Part shown: positions 50,458 through 57,854 of the stretch, piece after piece
Position numbering within the stretch: position 1 is the first letter of the stretch
Layout of the letters: every line of letters begins with the position of its first letter
NCBI RefSeq assembly: GCF_025460765.1
Contig: NZ_JAMWEG010000014.1
Span: forward strand, 62,001-126,000
Reading direction: 5' to 3'
DNA from: Micromonospora sp. MA102
GTDB lineage: Bacteria > Actinomycetota > Actinomycetes > Mycobacteriales > Micromonosporaceae
Length of the DNA: 64,000 nucleotides
Position numbers and translations under genes: made by a program
The notes under the pieces: model-generated
Seen by the model: only the letters and a program-made list of their open reading frames with translations
The model's database searches: none
What the model was told of the DNA's origin: nothing

Positions 50458-51294
50458 CTATCCCTTGACTGCGCCGGAGGTAAGACCGGAGACGATGCGG
50501 CGCTGGAAGAAGAGCACGAACAGGATGATCGGAATGGTGATCACCACGGCGGCGGCGCAGATCGCCCCGGTGGGGTCCTCGAACTGCGATTCGCCGGTGA
50601 AGAACTGCAGGGCCACCGGGACCGTGCGGGACCGCTCGGTCGAGGTGAGCGTGATGGCGAACAGGAAGTCGTTCCAGCAGAAGATGAAGACCAGGATGGC
50701 CGTGGTGAACAGCCCCGGCGCGGCCAGCGGGGCGATCACCCGCCGGAACGCCTGGCCCTGGGTGGCGCCGTCCATCTTCGCCGCCTTCTCCAGGTCCCAC
50801 GGGATCTGCTTGAAGAACGCCGAGAGCGTGTAGATCGCCAGCGGCAGAGCGAAGGTGATGTACGGCAGGATGAGCCCCGGCCAGGTGTCGAAGAGGCCGA
50901 GCTGGCGCTCGATCTCGAACAGCGGCGACACCAGCGACACCTGCGGGAACATGGCGATCAGCAGGGACACCCCGACCAGCAGCTTCTTGCCGGGGAAGTC
51001 CAGCCGCGAGATCGCGTACGCGGCCATCGCGCCCAGCACCACCGCGATCAGGGTGGCGATCAGCGCGATGCCGATCGAGTTGACCAGGGCCCGGACGAAC
51101 TGGTCGGTGTCGAAGATCGTCCGGTAGTTGTCCAGCGTCCACTCCCGGGGCCAGAACTTCCCGTCGGTGAGGGTGGCCGGGGTCTTGAACGACAGCGAGG
51201 CGATCCAGAGCACCGGGACCAGCGCGAAGACGACCACGACGAGGTCCAGCAGGCCCCAGCGCACCTTCGCCCGTGGGGTGGTTTCGACTGCCAT
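50458..51294 (-). CDS. Sugar ABC transporter permease (MalG/SugB type)
   Basis: A 278-residue inner-membrane permease with about six helices. The EAA loop, EKAAKMDGATQGQAFRRVIA, contacts the ATPase. The end QRRIVSGLTSGAVKG is typical of the MalG group. It follows the partner permease gene by 1 base and precedes the ATPase gene by 11 bp. Confidence 0.92.
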   Translation of the reverse strand: MAVETTPRAKVRWGLLDLVVVVFALVPVLWIASLSFKTPATLTDGKFWPREWTLDNYRTIFDTDQFVRALVNSIGIALIATLIAVVLGAMAAYAISRLDFPGKKLLVGVSLLIAMFPQVSLVSPLFEIERQLGLFDTWPGLILPYITFALPLAIYTLSAFFKQIPWDLEKAAKMDGATQGQAFRRVIAPLAAPGLFTTAILVFIFCWNDFLFAITLTSTERSRTVPVALQFFTGESQFEDPTGAICAAAVVITIPIILFVLFFQRRIVSGLTSGAVKG

Positions 51295-51295
51295 C

Positions 51296-52294
51296 TCAGC
51301 GCCTCTCCCCGTCGTCGCTGCCGGGGGCAGCGGTGCCGAACAGCTTCACGAACACGAACGCGATGATCGCCACGGTGAGGAAGATCAGCACCGACATGGT
51401 GGAGCCGATGCCGAGGTTCAACCCCCGGATCAGGTTGTTGTAGGCGAGCATCGACACCGACGAGGTCTCGTTGCCGCCGGCGGTGAGCACGAAGATGTTG
51501 TCGAACACCCGGAACGCGTCCAGGGTGCGGAACAGCAGAGCGACCAGGATGGCCGGCTTCATCACCGGCAGCATCACCTTGGTGAACCGCTGCCAGGCCG
51601 TCGCGCCGTCGGTGGAGGCGGCCTTGAGCAGGTCCTCCGGCACCAGCGCCAGCCCGGCCATGAGCAGCAGCGCCATGAACGGGGTGGTCTTCCAGATCTC
51701 GGCCAGCATGATGATCGCCAGCGAGCTGGCCCGCTCGGTCAGCGGGGCGCTGCCGTCGAACAGGTTGGCCAGGTAACCGGTGCCGGGCGTCCAGGCGTAC
51801 CGCCAGGAGAAGGCCGCGACCACCGTCACGATGCCGTACGGGATCAGGGCCGCGGTGCGGACGATGCCGCGGCCGACCAGGGTCCGATGCATGATCAAGG
51901 CCAGGCCCATGCCGAGCACCAGCTCGACCACCACGGTGACCACGGTGATCAGGGCAGTCACCCCGAGCGCCGTCCACCAGAACTGGTTGGTCAGCACGGT
52001 GGCGTAGTTCTCCAGCCCGACGAACTCGCGCTCGTCAGGGAAGCGCAGGTCGAAGCGCTGCAGCGACAACCAGACCGAGTAGAGGATCGGGTAGGCGGTG
52101 ACCAGCACCATGACCAGCGCGGCCGGCGCGCAGAGCAGCCAGCCGAGGCGCCGCTCGGCGCGCTTGTTCTCGCTCAGCGGCGGCTTCGACCGGCGGTGGG
52201 CGGCCCGCTGGGCGGGCACGGCGGCGTGCCGGCCGGAGGCACGCTCGGCGTCCGCCGCGACCTCGGCGCCGGCGGGCGTGGCGTTGACGCTCAC
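51296..52294 (-). CDS. Sugar ABC transporter permease (MalF/SugA type)
   Basis: A 332-residue permease. A charged N-terminus of about 50 residues precedes six helices; the EAA loop is LLKAASTDGATAWQRFTKVM. GTG at 52294 overlaps the stop of the binding-protein gene (GTGA), so the two are coupled. Confidence 0.92.
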   Translation of the reverse strand: MSVNATPAGAEVAADAERASGRHAAVPAQRAAHRRSKPPLSENKRAERRLGWLLCAPAALVMVLVTAYPILYSVWLSLQRFDLRFPDEREFVGLENYATVLTNQFWWTALGVTALITVVTVVVELVLGMGLALIMHRTLVGRGIVRTAALIPYGIVTVVAAFSWRYAWTPGTGYLANLFDGSAPLTERASSLAIIMLAEIWKTTPFMALLLMAGLALVPEDLLKAASTDGATAWQRFTKVMLPVMKPAILVALLFRTLDAFRVFDNIFVLTAGGNETSSVSMLAYNNLIRGLNLGIGSTMSVLIFLTVAIIAFVFVKLFGTAAPGSDDGERR

Positions 52295-53577
52295 GGCAGA
52301 ACCCCCTTCGACTCGAGGGCGTCGGCGATGGCGTCGCGCAGCTCGTTGGCGGTCTGCTCGGGCCGGATCGCCGACGGCGGCGACAGGATCGCCGACATGA
52401 CCGTGGAGATGCTCTGGTACGCCGGGGTCAGCGGCCGGACCGCCGGCTCCTTCAGCTCCTCCAGGATGGTGTCCTTCATGGGGTACGCCTTGTCCATCTC
52501 CGGGTCGCCGTAGACCGCCTCGATGGTGGGCGGCACGCCGTCGTTGACCGCGGAGAACTTCTGGTGCTCGGCGTTGCGGATGCACTTCGCCGCCTCGAAG
52601 GACTCCGTCGGGTGCTTCGAGTACGTGCTGACCGCCATGTTGACCCCGCCGATGGTGACCTTGCTGGGGGTGTTCGCGTCGATGCCCGGCACCCGCGCCC
52701 ACTTGACCTTCTTCGCCAGGTCCGGGTTGGCCTCCTGCATGGCCGGATACACGAACGGCCAGTTGACCTCGAAGGCGCCCGCGCCGGACTGGAACTCCAG
52801 CCGGACCGGGTCCTCGGTCGCGTTGCTGAACGACGGCGAGGTCACGCCGGAGGTGGCGAACTTCTTGAGCTGGTCGAGCGCCCGCACCGCGCCCTCGTCC
52901 ATCGCGGCCTTCTCGCCGTCGTCGCTGAGGATCTTCCCGCCCGCGCTCTCCGCCAGGGTGTTGTAGAGGACGACCAGGCCCTCGTACTGGGCGCCCATGG
53001 TGAGCACCTGGTGGGGCTTGCCCTGCTGCTTCAGCTGCTGGGCGGCGGAGATCATCTCGTCCCAGGTCTTCGGCGGTTCCTGGACCAGGTCGCTGCGGTA
53101 CCAGAGGAGCTGCACGTTGGTGTTCTTGGGCGCGGCGTAGAGCTTGTCCTCGTAGCGGGCGGTGTCCAGCGGGCCGGCGAGCGTGCCCTGCTCCGCCTCG
53201 GTCTTGTCCTGGCCGGTCCACTCGCGGATCCACTTGGCGCTGGCGAACTCCTGGGTCCAGGTGACGTCGAGGCCGAGCACGTCCATCCCGGTGTCCTGCG
53301 CCGCGAGCCGCCGCACCATCTGCACCCGCTGCTCGTCGGCCTGCCGCGGGAGCACCCGGTAGACGATCCGGTAGCGGCCCTGGGCCTGGGCGTTGCAGTC
53401 GTCGACGACCTTCTGCAGGTTCTGCTCGGGCGGGTAGTACAGGTTGATGGTGGGCGTGCCGCCCTCACCGCCCGATCCGCAGGCGGCCAGCGGGGCCACC
53501 AACGCGAGTGCGGCGGCTGCCGCCGCCGCACGCCGGGCCGGCCGCCGCCGTGGGGCCGTGTCGGGGTCTGCCGTCAT
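52291..53577 (-). CDS. Sugar-binding lipoprotein of the ABC transporter (LpqY-like)
   Basis: A 428-residue extracytoplasmic solute-binding protein. Signal peptide with Arg-rich start and lipobox LAACGSGG, then a family 1 binding-protein fold (INLYYPPEQNLQKVVDDCNA, MDVLGLDVTWTQEFASAKWI, NTNVQLLWYRSDLVQEPPKT). ATG at 53577 follows GGGGGAGGGCG. It heads the operon. Gene order and sequence style recall the trehalose system LpqY-SugABC of mycobacteria, but substrate is inferred only. The 239-bp upstream gap to the VOC gene holds the promoter and no gene; a GTTTCG/CGAAAC inverted pair near 53680-53715 could be a LacI-type site, weakly. Confidence 0.88.
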   Translation of the reverse strand: MTADPDTAPRRRPARRAAAAAAALALVAPLAACGSGGEGGTPTINLYYPPEQNLQKVVDDCNAQAQGRYRIVYRVLPRQADEQRVQMVRRLAAQDTGMDVLGLDVTWTQEFASAKWIREWTGQDKTEAEQGTLAGPLDTARYEDKLYAAPKNTNVQLLWYRSDLVQEPPKTWDEMISAAQQLKQQGKPHQVLTMGAQYEGLVVLYNTLAESAGGKILSDDGEKAAMDEGAVRALDQLKKFATSGVTSPSFSNATEDPVRLEFQSGAGAFEVNWPFVYPAMQEANPDLAKKVKWARVPGIDANTPSKVTIGGVNMAVSTYSKHPTESFEAAKCIRNAEHQKFSAVNDGVPPTIEAVYGDPEMDKAYPMKDTILEELKEPAVRPLTPAYQSISTVMSAILSPPSAIRPEQTANELRDAIADALESKGVLP

Positions 53578-53816
53578 CGCCCTCCCCCTTTCTTCGGCGA
53601 AGAACCGGGGAGTCACCCGTGCCCCGGCGCACGGCGAGACGTCGGGGCACCGTGATCGGGCGGGCGCCCCGGGACGTTTCGTGGGCCGGACAGTGCCCTG
53701 CCTGCGACGCTGCGAAACCTGACGGTCACGAGACGGATACGACAGCCGCCGCTGGGGGGCGGATCACCGGCCGCGGCCCTCCCGTGGCTGTCCGACCCGG
53801 GCGGCATGATGGCCGG

Positions 53817-54521
53817 ATGATCGCGCGCTTCAAGGACCTCTGCATGGACGCGGCCGACGCCCACCGGCTCGGCGGCTTCTGGGCCGGCATCCTCGGCGGG
53901 GAGCTGGTCGACACGGGCGACGGCGACGCCCGGATCGACCCCCGCGCCGCCGCCTCGCCCGCCGAGTCGATCTGGGTCAACACGGTGCCCGAGCCGCGCA
54001 CCGGCAAGACCCGCGTCCACCTCGACCTGCGGCTGGCCGGTCCGGAGCCGGCCGCGCTGCTGGCGGCCGGCGCGCGACTGGTCCGTGAACCGGACGCGGA
54101 GATCAGCTGGTGGGTGCTGGCCGACCCGGAGGGCAACCAGTTCTGCGCGTTCGCGCCGCGCGAGGGCGCCCGGCCGGGCGTGTTCGAGCTGGTCGTGGAC
54201 AGCGCCGACCCGGCCGCCCAGGCCACCTGGTGGGCGCGGGTGACCGGCGGCCGGGTGGAGACCACCGCCGAGGGCGCCGCGTCGCTGGTCGGCTCGGCGG
54301 GCTTTCCCTGGGACCGCTGGGTCTTCGACCCGGTGCCGGAGCGCAAGCGGGTGAAGAACCGGGTGCACTGGGATGTGGCGCTGACCGGCGCCGAGGTCAC
54401 CCCGCTGATCGCGGCCGGGGCAACCCTGCTGCGCGAGCCCACCCCGGCGACGTCCTGGTGGGTGCTGGCCGACCCGGAGGGGAACGAGTTCTGCGCCTTC
54501 CCGACCCGTCCCACTCCGTGA
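53817..54521 (+). CDS. Two-domain VOC / glyoxalase-like protein
   Basis: A 234-residue protein with two tandem glyoxalase-like halves, both ending in the same pattern: SWWVLADPEGNQFCAFAPR (first) and SWWVLADPEGNEFCAFPTR (second). DPEGNxFC is the hallmark of the family, with the Glu/His ligands in HLDLRL and HWDVAL. Metal-binding lyase, dioxygenase or resistance roles are all possible. ATG at 53817; divergent from the sugar operon. Confidence 0.85.
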   Translation: MIARFKDLCMDAADAHRLGGFWAGILGGELVDTGDGDARIDPRAAASPAESIWVNTVPEPRTGKTRVHLDLRLAGPEPAALLAAGARLVREPDAEISWWVLADPEGNQFCAFAPREGARPGVFELVVDSADPAAQATWWARVTGGRVETTAEGAASLVGSAGFPWDRWVFDPVPERKRVKNRVHWDVALTGAEVTPLIAAGATLLREPTPATSWWVLADPEGNEFCAFPTRPTP

Positions 54522-54703
54522 GCGGCGAGCTACCCGGCGTGCGGCCGGTGGACTAGCGTTTCGGTAGCTCCGCAGCCAGCGCGTCGCCGTCGAAGTCGAT
54601 ACGCCTCCGGCCGACCCCCAGCCCGTCCGATCGGTTGGTTCTCGCGCGAACTCCCTTCTGCGGTCCCACCGGTTGGGCAGGATTCCCACGAGGAGGTGCC
54701 GTC

Positions 54704-55135
54704 GTGCAGGACACCCGCGCTCTCGCCCTGACGTTCGAGGTGAGCGGCCTGCCCCCGGTCAAGACCGAGGCCCTGTCCATCTTCGCCGCCGGGCACCGGC
54801 AGGCGACGAGGGTCCGCGCCCTGCTCCAGGCCGCCTGCACGGCGGCCCAGCGCACGGGGTGGACTCCGCTCACCGGTCCGGTCGAGGTGGACGTGACCCT
54901 GCGCTGCCCGCCCGGGCACCGCACCTCCGACGCCAGCACGCTGGTGGGCGGGGTCTGCGCGGTGCTCCAGGACAAGAAGCGGGTGGCGAACATCGGCCTG
55001 GCCCACCTCGGGGTGCTGGTCGACGTCGCCCTCTGGTCGGACGACCGGCAGATCCGCCGGCTGTCCTACGTCGAGGAGCCCGCCGAGGACTTCTCGTACC
55101 AGGTCCGGGTGGCGGCCGTACCGACGATGGTTTGA
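54704..55135 (+). CDS. RusA-like (Holliday junction resolvase fold) protein
   Basis: A 143-residue protein from GTG at 54704, preceded by AGGAGGTGCC. The pattern VSGLPPVKTEALSIFAAGHR near the start and LGVLVDVALWSDDRQIRRLS near residue 108 fits the RusA fold, whose hallmark is a DN pair followed about 20 residues later by xxDDxQI. Here the first acidic pair is replaced by HRTSDASTLVG, so the resolvase activity is doubtful. It sits on the host chromosome outside any visible phage, followed 47 bp later by a small unknown gene. Moderate confidence. Confidence 0.5.
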   Translation: MQDTRALALTFEVSGLPPVKTEALSIFAAGHRQATRVRALLQAACTAAQRTGWTPLTGPVEVDVTLRCPPGHRTSDASTLVGGVCAVLQDKKRVANIGLAHLGVLVDVALWSDDRQIRRLSYVEEPAEDFSYQVRVAAVPTMV

Positions 55136-55182
55136 CCGACGATCACGGTGGGGTACCGCGGTCGCCGACGAAGGGAGCGCCG

Positions 55183-55458
55183 ATGCCGGAGCCACATGTC
55201 ACGCTCGACCCGAGCGGGCTCGATCCCGTGCAGCAGAAGCTGCGCGGTCCGCTGGAGGAACAGCTGACCTCGGCTTTGCAGGCGGCCGCCGACCGGGTCC
55301 GCGCCGACTACGCGGGTGAGCCCGTGGAGGAGGTCTGCCGCCGGCTGCTCGACGAGACCCGCGCCGGGCTGCACCCGGACATCGCCGCCGGGTTCAACCC
55401 GGACATGGACGAGTTCTGCCGGGTCGCCGTGGCGATCGTGCGCGGCGAGGTCGGCTGA
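55183..55458 (+). CDS. Small hypothetical protein
   Basis: A 91-residue acidic, helical protein (LEEQLTSALQAAADRVRADY, PVEEVCRRLLDETRAGLHPD). No membrane segment or known motif. ATG at 55183 follows AAGGGAGC. It probably forms an operon with the RusA-like gene 47 bp upstream. Confidence 0.65.
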   Translation: MPEPHVTLDPSGLDPVQQKLRGPLEEQLTSALQAAADRVRADYAGEPVEEVCRRLLDETRAGLHPDIAAGFNPDMDEFCRVAVAIVRGEVG

Positions 55459-55503
55459 CGCACGCGCACCCGATCGCGCCGGCCGTCCGGTCGGCGCGGC
55501 CGG

Positions 55504-56199
55504 TCAGCCGCGTCGCACGTCGACCGCGACAACGTGGGTGCCGTCCGGGCGGGTGGCCTCGCCCAGCCGCACCGGCAGCGTCCCGCCGGCCGGGGGCTGG
55601 AGCCCGAGCCCGAAGCTGAGGTGGCCCTCGAAGTCGCCGGCCGCGGCCCAGCCGCGCAGGGTCGGGTAGCCGATCCGTGCCGGCGGCAGGACGGCGGTGC
55701 CGGCGCCGCGCGTGTCGTGCGCCTGCGCCGGGTCGAACCGCACCGACAGGTACGCCGTCCCGGGCAGTTCGACGGGCGCGCCGCGGCCCTCCGTCGACAC
55801 CTGCGGGACGTAGCCGACCTGGTAGGACGGCGTCGGGCCGCGGAAGGCGAAGGTGATGCGGCTGAACCCCTCGGTCGGATGGTCGCCGACCCGCACCTCG
55901 ACCAGGACCGGCAGCGGCTCCCCGGGCGCCGGGGTGACCGGCACCCGGACCTGGTGCGCCACCCGGGCGGGCGTGCCGGGCACCGCCCAGTCGTAGGTCA
56001 CCCGCCAGGCGCCCTCGACCGGCGTCCCGCTGGTGGGCACGGCCGGGGTGCCGGCGGGCGTGGTCGCGGCAGCGGTTGCCGGAGCGGTCACCGGCGCCGG
56101 CGCGGTCGTCGGGGCCGCGCCGTCGTGGTCGGTCGTCGTACAGGCGGCCGCGAGCAGCACGACCAGGCCGGCGAGCAGCGGTACGCGCTGAGGTGTCAT
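55504..56199 (-). CDS. Lipoprotein with AMIN-like domain
   Basis: A 231-residue exported lipoprotein. Signal PLLAGLVVLLAAACTTTDHD has a clear lipobox AAAC. A Thr/Ala/Pro-rich linker (residues 25-60) leads to a beta-rich domain (YDWAVPGTPARVAHQVRVPV, VEVRVGDHPTEGFSRITFAF) ending VGEATRPDGTHVVAVDVRR-like. This matches a group of actinobacterial AMIN-like lipoproteins of unknown function, probably binding the cell wall. Divergent from a SARP remnant. Confidence 0.72.
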   Translation of the reverse strand: MTPQRVPLLAGLVVLLAAACTTTDHDGAAPTTAPAPVTAPATAAATTPAGTPAVPTSGTPVEGAWRVTYDWAVPGTPARVAHQVRVPVTPAPGEPLPVLVEVRVGDHPTEGFSRITFAFRGPTPSYQVGYVPQVSTEGRGAPVELPGTAYLSVRFDPAQAHDTRGAGTAVLPPARIGYPTLRGWAAAGDFEGHLSFGLGLQPPAGGTLPVRLGEATRPDGTHVVAVDVRRG

Positions 56200-56229
56200 G
56201 GCTCAGTGTCGCTCCTCCCGATGGCACGC

Positions 56230-56345
56230 GGCCAGGGCCGAACGCCTGGTCTGCCTGGACGCCTCCGGCGGATACCGGCTACCGCCGCTGGTCCGGAATC
56301 ACGCGGCCGAGCTGTCCGAGATGCGCGCGCTGCACCCGCTGCCGG
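56230..56345 (+). pseudogene. C-terminal remnant of a SARP-type regulator
   Basis: The frame reads LVCLDASGGYRLPPLVRNHA then AELSEMRALHPLPG. This aligns with the C-terminus of the full SARP gene at 57855-59717, which reads LVYLDAAGTYRLPHLVRDYA then AELPTMPTLHPLPT. The upstream 580 residues are missing, cut off by the AMIN-like lipoprotein gene. It is therefore debris of a second, related regulator. The remaining bases from 56200 to 56590 hold the regulatory blocks listed separately. Confidence 0.75.
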
Positions 56346-56369
56346 GTCTGCTGAGGAGCAGCATAGCAA

Positions 56370-56413
56370 GAGTGACGAAGGTCAATTCCATAGGCGGCGT
56401 GTCGGTGTAACGG
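56370..56413. repeat. Duplicated regulatory block A, copy 1
   Basis: AGTGACGAAGGTCAAT and GCGTGTCGGTGTAACG recur with few changes and the same spacing at 59800-59844. On the minus strand both copies contain TTGACC/TTGACT followed by TTCGTCACTC, a possible -35 region. Copy 1 lies between the SARP remnant and the L,D-transpeptidase gene. Confidence 0.6.
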
Positions 56414-56510
56414 AAATGCTGCGTCGAACGCCCCTGCGCTCAATCCCTGAGGAGCGGTTGACGCAGTGTGATCAGTCAACGATCCCTGGCGTACACAACC
56501 CTCAAGTCAC

Positions 56511-56535
56511 CAGCGTGACCGATCAGGACATTGCC
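56511..56535. repeat. Duplicated regulatory block B, copy 1
   Basis: GTGACCGATCAGGA followed by CAT-GCC is shared with 60036-60060. A GTGATCAGTC element (from 56468) also has a match near 59949. All share GATCAG, so a common regulator site is possible. Copy 1 ends about 56 bp before the L,D-transpeptidase start. Confidence 0.5.
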
Positions 56536-56590
56536 ATTCGGGCGATGCCCCCGCCAGGCGTAATCATTTTCCGCCCGCTAGCCTCGCGTC

Positions 56591-57451
56591 ATGCGGGGAT
56601 CGTTAGCGGTGGTGTCGTTGGTCGGCCTGTTGGCATCGGGGGCGTGCGGCCCCGCCGCCCAGCCCAGCCCAGAGACGGCTACGCCGCCCGCTCCGATCGT
56701 CAACTTCGCGGATCCGCCGTCGGCCGTGGGTTTCGGGAGGGCGCCGTCCGCGTCCCCGTCCCGGTCGCCCTCACCGTCACCCTCCCGCTCGGCCGCACCT
56801 GACAAGAAGGTCGGCGCGACGGCGGCGAGTGCGTCTGCCGCCGCCGTCAACGAGGGCCCGAAGTGGCTGACCACCAAGGTTCCGTCCGGCACCCGGCAGG
56901 CGATCGTGGTGGACGGTACATCGATGAGCACCAGCTACGCCAAGCTCTCCGCCTACCAGCGGACCGCGAACAGCGGCTGGCGCCGGGCCTACGGACCGGT
57001 GTCGGCGAGGATCGGTTCGGGCGGATTCACCTGGAGCCACCAGGAAGGCGTACCGACCACGCCGATCGGCGTGTTCACACTGCCGCTGGCGTTCGGTTGG
57101 GCCGACCCCGGCACGAAGCTGCCCTGGCGTACCGCGACAACTGACTCCGTATGGGTCGACGACCCGGAGTCGAACTACTACGACACCTGGCAGACGGCAC
57201 CGGCCAACGGCAGGTGGACCTCCGCGGAGCAGCTGCACATCAGCCTCTACCAGTGGGCCATCTGGATCAACTTCAACCCGCAGCACACCCCCAACGACGG
57301 CAGCGCGGTCTTCCTGCACCTGCTCGGCTCGGGAGCCACCGCCGGATGCGTCGCCGTCGACCAGACGAGCCTGCTGTGGCTGCTGGACTGGATCGACCCG
57401 GCCAACCAGCCGCGGATCGTGATCGGCCCGGACAGCGCGATCAACCAGTAA
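56591..57451 (+). CDS. L,D-transpeptidase family lipoprotein (YkuD domain)
   Basis: A 286-residue exported protein. Signal RGSLAVVSLVGLLASGACGP has lipobox SGAC. A Pro/Ser-rich linker is followed from about residue 95 by the YkuD-type domain (RQAIVVDGTSMSTSYAKLSA, GVPTTPIGVFTLPLAFGWAD), with catalytic elements VFLHLLG and SGATAGCVAV. It may cross-link peptidoglycan or attach proteins to it. ATG at 56591; duplicated blocks A and B upstream may regulate it. Confidence 0.82.
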   Translation: MRGSLAVVSLVGLLASGACGPAAQPSPETATPPAPIVNFADPPSAVGFGRAPSASPSRSPSPSPSRSAAPDKKVGATAASASAAAVNEGPKWLTTKVPSGTRQAIVVDGTSMSTSYAKLSAYQRTANSGWRRAYGPVSARIGSGGFTWSHQEGVPTTPIGVFTLPLAFGWADPGTKLPWRTATTDSVWVDDPESNYYDTWQTAPANGRWTSAEQLHISLYQWAIWINFNPQHTPNDGSAVFLHLLGSGATAGCVAVDQTSLLWLLDWIDPANQPRIVIGPDSAINQ

Positions 57452-57739
57452 CTGGACCGTGCCGTTCGCGCCCACGGCGGTAGCGCCGTCCAATCCTCGT
57501 CACGCATTGTCCGCAACATGCCGACGACTGCCTCCGCGGAGGAGAAGGGCAACTCCTCCACGAACTCACGCTGCGGCTCTGCTTCGGGTGCTCCACCGCG
57601 CCCTTCGGCCGTACGGGCCACCTTGCGTCGAGCCAGATTGGAGTACCTCAGCTACTTCGGTGGCACCGGCGTCGCTGCTCAGCTGGTGAGCTCCAGCGAC
57701 TTGGACACCACCAGCGCGAGCAGCAGCACCGTCACCTCG

Positions 57740-57830
57740 CCGCCGACCGTCCCGGCCCCGGTGCCGCACGCCGGCAGCGGCATCTTCCTGCACGAGTTCA
57801 GCCGCGCCGAGGGCAACCGCTGGCGGCGTC
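57740..57830 (+). pseudogene. Possible remnant of another L,D-transpeptidase
   Basis: The frame reads TVPAPVPHAGSGIFLHEFSR with AEGNRW following, resembling the GSGIFLH step of YkuD domains, but lacks the rest of the domain and the catalytic Cys. The surrounding gap (57452-57854) has no intact gene; on the other strand EFVEELPFSSAEAVVGMLRT (near 57570) may be another fragment. Low confidence. Confidence 0.3.
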
Positions 57831-57854
57831 GTCGACCAGCCCGGCGCCCCACAC

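Noticed and set aside
49238..53577. Naming the ABC operon as a trehalose importer
   Set aside because: The gene order matches LpqY-SugABC, but many sugar importers share it and no substrate-specific residues can be read, so only the similarity is stated.
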